Both the position numbers and the translations under genes were made by a program. Positions 47,065 to 56,988 of a stretch of 64,000 nt of DNA are shown here, one piece after another (position 1 is the first letter of the stretch; every line of letters starts with the position of its first letter). The stretch is from Citreicoccus inhibens (GTDB lineage Bacteria; Myxococcota; Myxococcia; Myxococcales; Myxococcaceae). Location of the stretch: NCBI RefSeq assembly GCF_019039035.1, contig NZ_JAHNZT010000004.1, positions 310,001 to 374,000 of the forward strand, given 5' to 3'. The notes beneath the pieces were generated by a model. That model was not told the origin of the DNA. It searched no databases and saw only the letters and a program-made list of their open reading frames with translations.

Positions 47065-48384
47065 ATGACACCCATGCGGACCTCCTCAATCTCTCGACAG
47101 AAGCCGTGGCTGTGTCTCGTGCTCGGCCTGGTGGTGCTGGCCGGCTGCTCCGACCCAGGACCGACGGAGCCCCATCCCAGTACCGACGGCGGTACGGAGA
47201 ACCCGACGGACGGTGGCACGCAGCCCTCGGGCTGCATGGAGTCACGCTTCCTCTCGCAGCTCGGCAAGGACCGGCTCATCGTGGGCGCGCAGATGGAGGA
47301 CGCCACCGCGAAGGCCGCGCCCTTTGACCTGCGCTACCTCTACGTCGCGGCCGGCATCTTCGACTCGAAGGACGCCTGCACGTCGTGCGCCTCGGGATGC
47401 ACCGCGGCGGGCACCTCGTGCGCGGGCGGGGCGTGTGGTTGGTGGGGCTGCTGGCAGTGGGACCAGGATCCGCCGGGCGCCTACGTGCGCGACTTCATCA
47501 AGACCGCGCGCGGCAACCACCAGATTCCCTTCATCACCTACTACGAAGAGTTCCAGGCCAGCGGCTACACCGAGGGCCAGGCACAGCTCGCCGCGCTCAA
47601 CGACGTGAACTTCCTGCGCCGCTATCTGGCGGACTGGCGCTTCTTGCTGAAGCAGGTGGGCAGTGAGCAGGTGCTGCTGCAAATCGAGCCCGACCTCTGG
47701 GCCTATCTCCAGTTCTTCTCCCCGGACGGGACGCCGCGCGCCATGCCCGCGCAGGTGGCCGCCGCGAACCCCACGGACTGCGCCTCGCACGAGAACAACG
47801 CCGCGGGCTTGAGCAAGTGCATGATCGCCATGGCGCGCAAGTACGCGCCGAACGCGAAGGTGGGCCTGCACGCCAGCGCGTGGGCCACCAAGGTGGACGT
47901 GTCCATCAACACCAACGCGTCCTTCAACGTGGCGGGCGAGGCGAACAAGGTCGCGGACTTCCTCTCGCAGCTCGGCGCCACGGAGATGGACTTCGTCACC
48001 GTGGAGGCCTCCGACCGGGACGCGGGCTGGTACGAGAAGCAGCAGGGCAAGGCCACGTGGTGGGACACCAACAACACCAAGCTCCCCCACTTTCGTCAGG
48101 CCTTCACGTGGGCCAAGGCCGTGTCCGAGCGCCTCAACAAGCCGAACTTCTGGTGGCAGCTCCCGCTGGGCAACATGTCCCTCAACAACACGGACAACCA
48201 CTGGCGCGACAACCGCGTGGACTACTTCTTCGCGCACGCCGACGAGGTGGCCGCCGCGCACGGGGTCGGCTTCGCCTTCGGCGCCGGTGCCCTGGGCCAG
48301 ACGACGCCCGAGACGGACAACGGCAACCTCGCCAAGAAGGTGAACGCCTACAAGGTCGCGGGCGGACAGCGCCCGTGTCCGTGA
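47065..48384 (+). CDS. Lipoprotein with probable TIM-barrel glycoside hydrolase fold
   Basis: 439 residues from ATG 47065. Signal peptide with lipobox LAGC, then a D-G-G/T-rich linker. A Cys/Trp-dense segment (about 110-130: CTSCASGC..., then GWWGCWQW) precedes the main domain. The rest has TIM-barrel-type strand ends: IPFITYYEEF, LLQIEPDLW, KVGLHASAW and DFVTVEASDRD. The Glu in IEPD and VEAS could be catalytic acids. That is inference; no named GH family was recognised. Its stop is 8 nt from the convergent glycosyltransferase gene's stop. It is not obviously linked to tamAB (174-nt gap with no strong terminator). Confidence 0.75.
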   Translation: MTPMRTSSISRQKPWLCLVLGLVVLAGCSDPGPTEPHPSTDGGTENPTDGGTQPSGCMESRFLSQLGKDRLIVGAQMEDATAKAAPFDLRYLYVAAGIFDSKDACTSCASGCTAAGTSCAGGACGWWGCWQWDQDPPGAYVRDFIKTARGNHQIPFITYYEEFQASGYTEGQAQLAALNDVNFLRRYLADWRFLLKQVGSEQVLLQIEPDLWAYLQFFSPDGTPRAMPAQVAAANPTDCASHENNAAGLSKCMIAMARKYAPNAKVGLHASAWATKVDVSINTNASFNVAGEANKVADFLSQLGATEMDFVTVEASDRDAGWYEKQQGKATWWDTNNTKLPHFRQAFTWAKAVSERLNKPNFWWQLPLGNMSLNNTDNHWRDNRVDYFFAHADEVAAAHGVGFAFGAGALGQTTPETDNGNLAKKVNAYKVAGGQRPCP

Positions 48385-48392
48385 GGGCCGCC

Positions 48393-50093
48393 TCAGAAGA
48401 GGCGTGAGAAGGTCGCGGGCACGCCAGGACGCGGACGCCAGCGCTGGCCGTCACGTGGCAGCCAGAGCAGGTGGAAGCGTCCGGCGGGCCCCTCGTAGCG
48501 CACCGTGTGCTCGCCCCGGGACAGCGAGAACTCCGGGGTCGTCACCCGCCCCCCGTCGATGACGAGCGTGCCGCGTTCGAGCACCTGGGCCGGCTCCACG
48601 AAGTAGCGGTCCTCGCGCACGGCGAGGAAGCGGTCCTCCAGCGGCGCGGCGCCCGACGCGTCGTAGCCCTGGCCCCAGAGGTACAGGTCGCCATCGAGCG
48701 GTTGATAGTGCGCGTCCAGGAAGGCGCGCAGCGAGGGCGGCAAGCCCGGGGTGCGCAGGTCGTCCACGCGCAGCACGCAGCCCCGTGACACCAGGGCCTC
48801 GGGCACCTCGCGCGCGAGCTGCTCCGCGACGGAGCCTCGCAGGTACGCGTCCGTGTAGAAGTAGAAGTGCGCGTGCGGACGGCTCACCGCGCCGCCCGCG
48901 TTGTCGTAGACGACGTCCTCGGGCCCCGTCAGCGTCCCGATGCGCGCGAGCACCTCGCGTTGACGCGCGTTGTCCCCACCGTCCAGCAACTGCTCCAGGC
49001 CCGTCGCCTGGAGCGCGAGCAGCGCGCCCAACCCCACCGCCGCCTCGATACGCGGCCCGAGCGTGCGCGGCCACATCACCGCCAGCATCGCGCCACGCGC
49101 GGCCAGCGGCGCCAGCACCCCGAGGAACGGCAACAGGCTGTAAGGGAACGGAGCGCGTTGGAGCGCGTACGCGCCGAACGTCGCGGGCACGGCGAGCACC
49201 AGCAGCGCGTCCGGATGACTCCAGCGCGCGGGCCCCTCGCGCACGAGCGTCCAGAGGGCTCGCGCGAGGCCCAGCGCGGCCAGGATGAAGAACACGGGCT
49301 GCTCGCGCACTGTCGGGACGAAGAAGTCGCGCCATGAGAAGCCCGGGTAGTGGCGTTGATGCTCCGCGGCCCAGACGAAGCACCACCGCCACGTCGCGCC
49401 CCAGGACGCCGTCACGGTGAGGTACACGGCCACCAGCGCCAGCACGCTCCCCGCGCCCACGAGGAAGGCGCGCGGCGAGCCCAGCCGCGCCGGAGGACGC
49501 CCCCGTCGCCACGCGACATCCACGAGGAGCGCGAGGCCCACGAGGCCACCGTGGAACAGCACCTTCTGCGAGGCCCACACCGCCGCGACCAGCAACGCGC
49601 CGGACAGGAAGCTCCCCCCCTTGCCGACCGTGCGCGACGACAGCATCGCCAGCGCACCAAGAAACAACGCGGTGGAGAGCGCGTCCGGCCGCACCTCGGT
49701 GGCGAACCGCGCGTAGGACGGAAGCGACAGCAGCAACACGGGAGCGAGCAGCGCCGCGAACGAGCCCTCGCGCCGGTTGATGCCCCAGGTCGCCAGCGCC
49801 GCGCCCGCCAGCGGCGCGAGCATGGCCGCGCGCAGGACGAGCATCGTGCTCGGCGCATCCCCATACACCCAGAACAGCGGCGCGAGGAGCTGGTAGACGA
49901 GCGGGAGGTGCACCTCGAAGAAGTCGCGGTAGGGCACCTGCCCGTGGGCCATGAGCCACGCCGAGTGGGCGTACTGGAACTCGTCGATGCTGAAGGACTT
50001 GTGCAGCGCGAGCCGCGCGGCCTCGAACGCGAGCACGGCGAGCGCTCCGCCCAACCAACTCCACGCCACGCGCGTCCAGCGGGACTCCGTCAT
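48393..50093 (-). CDS. GT39-like polytopic membrane glycosyltransferase
   Basis: About 566 residues. The ATG at 50093 has AAGGT 9 nt upstream; an ATG at 50105 is also possible but has the site only 1 nt away. Multiple hydrophobic helices are visible. The first periplasmic loop carries acidic FSIDEFQY and RDFFEVHLPLVY, typical of GT-C (GT39/dolichyl-phosphate-mannose-type) enzymes that use polyprenyl-phosphate sugars. A soluble C-terminal domain of about 150 residues follows the last helix. It is the last gene of the MoxR-VWA operon, 32 nt after the dual-VWA gene, so it may glycosylate a component of that system (inference). Confidence 0.8.
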   Translation of the reverse strand: MTESRWTRVAWSWLGGALAVLAFEAARLALHKSFSIDEFQYAHSAWLMAHGQVPYRDFFEVHLPLVYQLLAPLFWVYGDAPSTMLVLRAAMLAPLAGAALATWGINRREGSFAALLAPVLLLSLPSYARFATEVRPDALSTALFLGALAMLSSRTVGKGGSFLSGALLVAAVWASQKVLFHGGLVGLALLVDVAWRRGRPPARLGSPRAFLVGAGSVLALVAVYLTVTASWGATWRWCFVWAAEHQRHYPGFSWRDFFVPTVREQPVFFILAALGLARALWTLVREGPARWSHPDALLVLAVPATFGAYALQRAPFPYSLLPFLGVLAPLAARGAMLAVMWPRTLGPRIEAAVGLGALLALQATGLEQLLDGGDNARQREVLARIGTLTGPEDVVYDNAGGAVSRPHAHFYFYTDAYLRGSVAEQLAREVPEALVSRGCVLRVDDLRTPGLPPSLRAFLDAHYQPLDGDLYLWGQGYDASGAAPLEDRFLAVREDRYFVEPAQVLERGTLVIDGGRVTTPEFSLSRGEHTVRYEGPAGRFHLLWLPRDGQRWRPRPGVPATFSRLF

Positions 50094-50125
50094 CGGCGGC
50101 GTCATACCTTGAATCCCCGCGGGCC

Positions 50126-52882
50126 TCACTGTCCCAGGCGCCGGCGAGCGCGCGCCCGTGCCGCTTCCAATGCGGAGTCCATGCCGGCCGGCGCCGCCTT
50201 CGTCTCGCTCGCGGCGGGCGCCTCGGACGCCGCGGGCGCCTCGCTCGGCCCAGCCGGTGGCTTCGCGTGCCGCGGCGCGGCCACCTGCCACACCGGCGAA
50301 AGAGACGCGGCCGGGGCGCGCGGAGGCGCGGCGCGGGCGACCTTGCGCAGCCGCGGTCCGGAGAGGAGCCGGCGCACGGTCACCTCCGCCAGCAACACGG
50401 CCACGGCCAGGCCCACCAACCACGGCGCCAGCGAGACGAGGCCCGCCGACGCGGGCGCATCCTGGAAGAGCCCCGTCATGGACAGGCGCTCCACGCCCCC
50501 GCCCACGGCCGCGAGCGCCATCAACAGCTCACGTCCCTCCTTCGCGCCGCCGGGCTCGAACTCCGGCGCGTACGGCAGCACGACGGGCGGGGCGCGGAGC
50601 ACACGCGCGCCCAGCTTCACCAGCGGGAACCAGGTGCCACTGCCGCTCAGCGGCACCTCGACGGCGAGGCGGTCCGCGTCCTCCCAGTGCAGGGGCTGCT
50701 CGACGGACGAGCTCCGCCCATCTCCCGACACCAGCGTCAGGGTGGGGCTCGCGCCCGGCATGGGCTCGCCCTCGGGCACGTCCAGCGTGACGCGCAGCAG
50801 GTTGCCGCGCCGCTCGGAGCGCACCACGGACTGGCTCGCCGGAGCACTGCTGCCCAGCGTCCAGCGCACCATCGCCTCCAGCGTGGGGCGCAGGGCACTC
50901 CACTCGCGCAGCTCGCCGGTGTACGGGCCATCCACCTCCGCGGTGAAGGCCACCACGCGGCCCGCGCCTCGCGACCAGAGCGCCAACACGGGCGCGCCGC
51001 TGTCATCGAGCGTGCGCAGCGCCACGTTCGCGCGCGGCTTCAAGTACGTGAGGTTGTAGCCCCCCAACTGCGGCAGCCCTTGCGTGGGCAGCGGGCCCAG
51101 CAACGACAGGTCCGGGGCGGCCTCCATCGACGTGGGCTCGTCCCGGAAGGTGGCGCGCGCGACCGCGATGGTCTCCTGGCTGAAGATGCGCGGCAGGCTG
51201 AGCGCGTCCTCCGCGAAGTAGATGCGCCCACCACCGCGCACCGCCACGTCGCGCAGCAGCGCCGCGTCCGAGTCCTTCGCCGTCCCCAGCCCGATGACGG
51301 ACACGGTGACGTTGCGGGAGCGCAAGTCCGAGAGGATGCGCTGGTAGTCCTCGGGGTTGGTCGAGTCCGCCGCGTCGGCGAAGAGGAGCACGTGCCGCGT
51401 CGACTTGTCGCTGGCGAGAATCTGTTCCTGGCCCGCGCGCAGCGCCGCCCCCACGTAGATGCCGCCGCCTCCACTGAAGCCGCGCGCGACCTTGCCCACG
51501 GGCAGCCCCTCTTCCACGCTCTTCATCGGGAAGATGACGTGGGGCTCCGTGTCGACCATCAGCACGGACGCCTCGTCGTGCTTGTTGAGCAAGGTCAGCG
51601 CGCCGACCACGCCCTCCGCGGCCACCTCCATCTTCGTGCGCCCATCCGGAACGGTGGCACCCATGGAGCAACTGCAATCCATGAGCACGCTCAGCGCCAC
51701 GGCGGCCCGGCGCTGCTCCTCGCGCAGCTCCAACGACACGGGCAACAGCGGCTCGACGGGTGATCTCCGATAGCCCCCCTCACCGAAGCTCTCGCGCCCG
51801 CCCGTCATCACCAGCCCGCCCCCGAGCTGATCCACGAACAGCGCGAGCGCATTCAGCCCACGCTCGCCCAGCGCGTTCGCGTCCACGTTCTCCAGCACCA
51901 CCGAGCCCACGCCCTCCAAGTCCTCGAGAGACAAGACGAACGGCGTCTGCACGCTCACGTTCATTCCAGCCGCGGTGAGCGCCCGCGCGAGCGTGCCGCC
52001 GGGCTGATGCGTGAGCAGCAACACGCGCGGAGGCCCCTCCACGCGCACCACGCCCAGGCCTCGGTCGTTCTCCACCACCGCGTCACCCGGAGCCTCCACC
52101 ACGAGCCGGTAGCGCGCGAGCCCCGGCTCCTCGACGAGGTCGCGCAAGGACAGCACGTTCGCGCCGGGCGCGAGGGAGAACGGGCCCTTCACCAAGAGTC
52201 GGCCATCGCGCTCCAACCGGACGGTGGCGGTGACCGCGGCGGTGGCGTGCACGACCGCGGAGAACTGAAACGGCTCACGCACGGAGACCACCGGCGGCAC
52301 GTCCAGCGAGACGACCGCGACATCCAGCGGCGCCTCGGGACGGGCGACCTGACGGAAGTCCACCGCGATGCCACGCGCGGCGAGCCGACGGGCCGCGCCT
52401 CGCGCATCCGCGCCCGTGGCCCGCCCATCCGAGATGACGAGCACACGCCCCGCTCGCTCCTCCGGAATCAGCCCACCCGCGGCATCGAGCGCGGCGGACA
52501 GGTCCGAGGCCTCCGCATCCACGGGCCGCAGGAAGCCACCGAGGCGCCCAGGGTCCGTGAGCACCTTCTCCACCTGCGCCTCGCGACCGAAGGTGACCAC
52601 GCCCACGCGGTCCCCCGGACGGCGCTGCGACTCGACCAGCGACACGAGCTCCTGCGCGGTCCGGTCCACGTCGGACGGCATGGAGCGCGAGCGGTCCACC
52701 ACGACCACCACATCGCTGCCCGCGTCAGCGAGGCGCAGCTCGGGCCCTGACAGCGCGCCCACCGCGAGCACCAACAACACGGCCCGCAGCCACTGAGGCG
52801 CTCCCGGACGGCGACCGTAGCGCCACAGGAAGAGCCCCAGCGGCAGCAGCAGGATCCAGGCTTGGGGAAGAGTGAAGGTCAT
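50126..52882 (-). CDS. Membrane protein with two VWA domains and a GATase-like module
   Basis: 918 residues. N-terminal helices (about 5-20 and 31-47). First von Willebrand A domain with MIDAS DRSRS at about 63. A GATase1-like segment follows at about 310 (PRVLLLTHQPGGTLARAL and LVMTGGRESFGEGGY). Second VWA domain with MIDAS-like DCSCS at about 402 and later GIYVGAALRAG and DAADSTNPEDYQRI. A further beta domain precedes a transmembrane helix at about 815, and the C-terminal tail is Ala/Pro-rich. The glutamine-amidotransferase fold in such proteins usually lacks catalytic residues. It starts 13 nt after the BatA-like gene's stop, same operon. Likely a periplasm-facing binding scaffold for divalent metal-dependent protein contacts. 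Confidence 0.88.
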   Translation of the reverse strand: MTFTLPQAWILLLPLGLFLWRYGRRPGAPQWLRAVLLVLAVGALSGPELRLADAGSDVVVVVDRSRSMPSDVDRTAQELVSLVESQRRPGDRVGVVTFGREAQVEKVLTDPGRLGGFLRPVDAEASDLSAALDAAGGLIPEERAGRVLVISDGRATGADARGAARRLAARGIAVDFRQVARPEAPLDVAVVSLDVPPVVSVREPFQFSAVVHATAAVTATVRLERDGRLLVKGPFSLAPGANVLSLRDLVEEPGLARYRLVVEAPGDAVVENDRGLGVVRVEGPPRVLLLTHQPGGTLARALTAAGMNVSVQTPFVLSLEDLEGVGSVVLENVDANALGERGLNALALFVDQLGGGLVMTGGRESFGEGGYRRSPVEPLLPVSLELREEQRRAAVALSVLMDCSCSMGATVPDGRTKMEVAAEGVVGALTLLNKHDEASVLMVDTEPHVIFPMKSVEEGLPVGKVARGFSGGGGIYVGAALRAGQEQILASDKSTRHVLLFADAADSTNPEDYQRILSDLRSRNVTVSVIGLGTAKDSDAALLRDVAVRGGGRIYFAEDALSLPRIFSQETIAVARATFRDEPTSMEAAPDLSLLGPLPTQGLPQLGGYNLTYLKPRANVALRTLDDSGAPVLALWSRGAGRVVAFTAEVDGPYTGELREWSALRPTLEAMVRWTLGSSAPASQSVVRSERRGNLLRVTLDVPEGEPMPGASPTLTLVSGDGRSSSVEQPLHWEDADRLAVEVPLSGSGTWFPLVKLGARVLRAPPVVLPYAPEFEPGGAKEGRELLMALAAVGGGVERLSMTGLFQDAPASAGLVSLAPWLVGLAVAVLLAEVTVRRLLSGPRLRKVARAAPPRAPAASLSPVWQVAAPRHAKPPAGPSEAPAASEAPAASETKAAPAGMDSALEAARARARRRLGQ

Positions 52883-52895
52883 CGGCCCGCCCGCC

Positions 52896-54626
52896 TCACG
52901 TGCGCCTCGTGACGTAGAAGTCCGCCAGCAACGCCGCCAGCAGCAACCACAACGGCCAGCGCGCGCGCCCCGAGCCCGCCGCCGCCTCCGACGACGCGCG
53001 CGTCTCCTTCGCCGCGAGGTCCACGCTGCCGCGTCCGCGCAGGTCGGACTCGCGAGCGTCCAGCGCGAGGACCTCGGTCGAGTCCACCGCCTCACCGTCC
53101 CGCTCCAGCACGTAGCGGCCCGGCGCGGCGGGCGCGGGGAGCGTCAGCGGCCCAGCGCCGAACACGGGCTTCGTGCCCAGCGGTCCGCGCAACGCGTAGC
53201 GCTCGCCTGGGTTCGTCACCACCGGCAGCGGCTCGCCCAGCGCGAGCTGGTGACGCGGGAAGCCCTCGCGCCTCCGCCGCGCCTCGCGCAACACGTTGCT
53301 CCACAGCACGGGCCACGCCGTCGTGCGCTGCACGTTGGAGCGCGCCACGTCCAGGTTGAGGTGCAGCCGCCCCTCCTCCTCGGACACCAGCACCGCGTCC
53401 CCCGCGGCGATGAGCGGACGGCCCGGCGGATTGTCTCCCGCCGTCCAGCGCACGCCCGCGAGCTGCACGTCATCCAGCAGCGCGTCGCCCTTCTCGGTGA
53501 AGAAGGGACCGACGAACGTGCGCAGCTTCCCGCCCGCGCCCACCGTCACCTTCGCGTTCGTGCCGCGCGGTCCAACGTCCACCTCGGCAACCCCGAGCCC
53601 CATGCTCCCGCGCGCCACCTCGGGCGACGCCGCCAGGAAGCGCTCCAACGCCGCGCGCTCGGCGGCGCCCAGCTCGGGTGCCATCCCCACCGCCACCGGC
53701 GACACCGGCGAGGGCGGCAGGAGCACGTGCCCGTCTTCCGGCAGCGCGTCGTCGGGCAGCGCCGCCTCCACGTCCCCCGCGCCCTGGAACGTGAGGCGCA
53801 CGGTGGTCGCGCCCTCCTCGGGCAGCGCCACGTGCTCGACGCGCTCCGTGCCCTCGCGAGCCCCGGGCCCGGGCGCCGCGCGCAGCCGCAGGTCCACCGT
53901 TGAGGGCCCCGGACCAAAGCGCGCCACCCGCAGCGTCACCGTCGCCGTGTCCCCCTCATCCCGGCGCTGCGCCGAGATGAGCGCCACGTTGTCCCGAGGC
54001 CCGCCCAGCGCCGTCCAGCGCACCGTCGCCGGCACACTGAAGCCCTCCACCGGCGGCGCGTCCGTGAGGAAGTGCACCGGCGCTCCCGGTCCGGCCAGCT
54101 CCTGAGCCCACCGCAGCGTGGGCAGCACGTCATGGTCCGCGCCCAGCGGCTGGAAGGACTCCAGCGCCGACAACGCCCGAGAAGCCTCCACCTCCGGCCC
54201 CGCCAACACGCGCGGCGATGCACCACTGGCGAGCAACGTCACGTGGGTGGCCGACTCGGAGTCCACCCGCTTCGCCGCTTCCCGGCGCACGCGCTCCATC
54301 ACCGAGTCTGCCGGGGCGCCCCGCGCGGACATGGACAGGCTGCCATCCACCACGAGCACGACGTGCCGCCGTCGCGCGGCCTCGCCCCACCGCACATCCG
54401 ACAGGAAGAGCGCCGCGGCCACCACCGCCAGCACCTCCAGCAGCAGCGAGACCTCGCGCGTGAAGCGCTCCCATCGCGGCCCCGCCTCCGCGCGCGGACG
54501 TGGGGTGCGCCACAAGAAGAGCGCGCTCACCATCACCGGCTTCTGCCGACGACGCAGGAAATACGCCGCCACCAGCGGCGCGAGCGCCCCGAGCGCCAAC
54601 AAGCCCCACGGCGCGCCGAAGTTCAC
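52896..54626 (-). CDS. BatA-like VWA-domain membrane protein
   Basis: 576 residues. The BatA N-terminal domain has two helices (about 6-24 and 58-75) around the FLRRRQKPVMVSALFLWR motif, which is shared by aerotolerance Bat proteins. The VWA MIDAS is DGSLS at about 94. A large beta-rich middle leads to a C-terminal helix (about 556-572) ending FYVTRRT. Its ATG overlaps the DUF58 gene's stop by 4 nt (ATGA), showing translational coupling. Together with MoxR and DUF58 this is the classical MoxR-VWA trio. Confidence 0.9.
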   Translation of the reverse strand: MNFGAPWGLLALGALAPLVAAYFLRRRQKPVMVSALFLWRTPRPRAEAGPRWERFTREVSLLLEVLAVVAAALFLSDVRWGEAARRRHVVLVVDGSLSMSARGAPADSVMERVRREAAKRVDSESATHVTLLASGASPRVLAGPEVEASRALSALESFQPLGADHDVLPTLRWAQELAGPGAPVHFLTDAPPVEGFSVPATVRWTALGGPRDNVALISAQRRDEGDTATVTLRVARFGPGPSTVDLRLRAAPGPGAREGTERVEHVALPEEGATTVRLTFQGAGDVEAALPDDALPEDGHVLLPPSPVSPVAVGMAPELGAAERAALERFLAASPEVARGSMGLGVAEVDVGPRGTNAKVTVGAGGKLRTFVGPFFTEKGDALLDDVQLAGVRWTAGDNPPGRPLIAAGDAVLVSEEEGRLHLNLDVARSNVQRTTAWPVLWSNVLREARRRREGFPRHQLALGEPLPVVTNPGERYALRGPLGTKPVFGAGPLTLPAPAAPGRYVLERDGEAVDSTEVLALDARESDLRGRGSVDLAAKETRASSEAAAGSGRARWPLWLLLAALLADFYVTRRT

Positions 54627-55483
54627 GCGCCACCTCCGGGCACGAACAGCGCGCGCAACGGCCCCGCCACCAGGGCGCTCAGCGGATCCGCCGCGCTCAC
54701 GGTCAGCAGCGTCGCGCGAGCGCGTTGGGCCGCGGCCCGCAAGGCGCGCTGATGCTCCGCGAAGCGACGGGCATAGGCCGCGAGCACCGGCTCGGTCAGC
54801 AACTCCTCCAGCGCCGCGCCGCTCTCCGCGTCCACCAGCCTGGCGCCCTCACCGCCCGAAGGGTCCAGGTCCTCCGCGTCCAGCACCTGCACCAGGAAGA
54901 GCGCCGAAGCGCCGCGCGACAGCCGCGAGCACAGCGCGCCCAGGTCCACCTCGACGAGGAAGTCGCTCACCACCACGCGCACGCCACACGGCCGGAGCGG
55001 CGGCAGTCGCGCCAGCGCGGCGGACAGGTCATCCCGCGCATCGAACTCAGACGTGCGCAGCGCGCTGCGACACGCCCCGCCCTGCACTCGCTCCGCCCGG
55101 GCCCCGGCCACCCACAGCGCGGGAGAGAGCCCCTGCCGAGCGCCCACGTCCGTCGTCAGCAGCGCCACCTCGCGCGCCCGCGCCTCCTTGGACGCGGACA
55201 GCGCCATGCTGCGCGAGCCATCCACCACCACTTCCAGCCGAGGCGACACCTCGTCCTGGCGCACGCGCAGAATCAAGTCGCCGGTGCGCGCCACCGCGTT
55301 CCAGTCCACCTGACGCAAATCATCTCCGGGCTGGTACGCCCGGAAGTCATGCAGCTCCAGCGAGCTGCCCGCCGACGCGGCGCGCACCTCGCCCACTCGG
55401 CCGCGGTGCGGTCCCCGAGGCAGCGCCAGGGCCAGCCCAGCGCCAAGCCTCGCCACCTCGGCTTCGTCCATCCGAACGCTCAC
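54623..55483 (-). CDS. DUF58-domain protein (VWA-like)
   Basis: 286 residues from GTG 55483, overlapping the permease stop (GTGA). The DUF58 signature is FRAYQPGDDLRQVDWNAVAR at about 46-65, followed by a VWA-like MIDAS VVVDGSRSM at about 88. Soluble and cytoplasmic. DUF58 proteins occur almost always next to MoxR AAA ATPases and are thought to bring substrates or partners to them. Confidence 0.92.
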   Translation of the reverse strand: MSVRMDEAEVARLGAGLALALPRGPHRGRVGEVRAASAGSSLELHDFRAYQPGDDLRQVDWNAVARTGDLILRVRQDEVSPRLEVVVDGSRSMALSASKEARAREVALLTTDVGARQGLSPALWVAGARAERVQGGACRSALRTSEFDARDDLSAALARLPPLRPCGVRVVVSDFLVEVDLGALCSRLSRGASALFLVQVLDAEDLDPSGGEGARLVDAESGAALEELLTEPVLAAYARRFAEHQRALRAAAQRARATLLTVSAADPLSALVAGPLRALFVPGGGA

Positions 55484-56988
55484 GACGCGTGGACCCGCCG
55501 CTCACGCTGCACCAAACTCCGGTCCGCGCAGAAGGCGGCCAGCACCGCCAGGAGCCCCACGCACGCGAGCATGGAGTCGGGCAGCGCATCCCGGTACCTG
55601 GACTCCGCGAAGTTCACCGGCCCCATGAACGGGTTGAGCACGTTGAACAGCGGGGCATCCGACGACAGGTCCAGCAGCGAGGCCAAGACGGGCGGCACCG
55701 CGCCCCCCAGCGCCACCACACAGAAGAAGACCAGCCGCACCGAAGCGGACCGGCTGAAGCGCTCCTGCGGGACCAGCCGGCTGAGCAGGAGGGACACGGA
55801 GAGGTAGAGCACGCTGTAGAACAACATGGACACCAGCGCGCGACTGAACCCCGCGAGGGTCGACTCCGCGGCCACGGATGCTTGCACCATCACGAAGCAG
55901 ACCGCGGTCCAGCCCGCCTCCAGCACGAGCGCCAGACGGAACCCTCGCACCGCGCCGGGTCGGTAGAGGGACCACGGACGCGTCGCCGCACGGAGCGCGC
56001 GCGCCTGCCCATCCGCGTCAGAGGCGAGGATGACCCCGATGCCCGCGAGGTGGACCATCCCCATCACCCCCGTGAAGGACGCGGCATGGAACGACTGGTC
56101 CTTCAATTGCCACGCGCAGAGGGCCACCAGCAGGGACAAGGTGCTCTGAAGCACCACCGCCCGGCGCGGCTCGAGCGTGTAGTTCTCCGTGGGCAGGGCC
56201 AGCCTCGCCGCGGACGCCTCGAACAACAGCCAGCCATACGACAGCATCCCCCACAGACAGATACCCACCCCGATGAAGAACTCCGTGTCCCCCATCCATC
56301 GGCCGGTGTGTTCGATCATCCCGTAGGCGGACGTCAGCGCCGTGACGAGCGAGATGCCCAGCCCCCCGAGGAGCGCGAAGTGAACGAAGGCGCGCCCCAC
56401 CCGGCTGTCCGCCAACGTCGCGGCGCAGACCGCCACCATCGTGACGAACACGAGCCACGCCGCGGCCAGCCCCAGCACGAGCAGGATGGTGAACAGGTCG
56501 ATGCCGTTGAGGTAGTAGCTGAAGAGCAGGAACGGCCCCGCCGCCGAGGCGTACAGCGCCCCCTGCACCAGATACGAGGCCACCTTGCCCCGAAGAATCC
56601 GGCGCGGGCCCAGGCCCGTGAGCACCAGGAGCACCCACGTCTCGTCCTCCCGCTCGCGCGCCAGGGAGCGGTAGGCGCTGTAGGGGACGATGAAGAAGTG
56701 CACCACCGCGAGGCAGAAGAAGAACGCGAAGAAGAACGAGCTCCCCTGCTGAGACACCGCCGAGTTGCGCAGATCCAGGTACGCCACCAGCGACAGGGCC
56801 AGGCACGCCAGCAGCATCAGCGCGAAGCAAATCCAGAAGACCCGCGTGCGCAGGCCCTGACGCACCTCCTTCACCACCAGGGGATTGAGGCGATCGCCCC
56901 ACCGCGCCCACCAGGGCTCGCTCGGCGCGGGCGGCGTTGCTTGCGCCGACGGAGCCAACTCCGCGGCGGGAATCACGGGCGCGCTCAT
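55480..56988 (-). CDS. ABC-2-type transporter permease
   Basis: 502 residues, with about 10-12 hydrophobic helices. A cytoplasmic N-terminal amphipathic helix includes LNPLVVKEVRQGLRTRVFW, the coupling segment typical of ABC-2/GldF-like permeases. A long loop contains SLAREREDETWVLLVLTGLGP, another ABC-2 hallmark. GGAGGG lies upstream of the ATG, which overlaps the ATPase stop by 4 nt. With the ATPase it forms an exporter-type module; the substrate is unknown. Confidence 0.87.
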   Translation of the reverse strand: MSAPVIPAAELAPSAQATPPAPSEPWWARWGDRLNPLVVKEVRQGLRTRVFWICFALMLLACLALSLVAYLDLRNSAVSQQGSSFFFAFFFCLAVVHFFIVPYSAYRSLAREREDETWVLLVLTGLGPRRILRGKVASYLVQGALYASAAGPFLLFSYYLNGIDLFTILLVLGLAAAWLVFVTMVAVCAATLADSRVGRAFVHFALLGGLGISLVTALTSAYGMIEHTGRWMGDTEFFIGVGICLWGMLSYGWLLFEASAARLALPTENYTLEPRRAVVLQSTLSLLVALCAWQLKDQSFHAASFTGVMGMVHLAGIGVILASDADGQARALRAATRPWSLYRPGAVRGFRLALVLEAGWTAVCFVMVQASVAAESTLAGFSRALVSMLFYSVLYLSVSLLLSRLVPQERFSRSASVRLVFFCVVALGGAVPPVLASLLDLSSDAPLFNVLNPFMGPVNFAESRYRDALPDSMLACVGLLAVLAAFCADRSLVQRERRVHAS

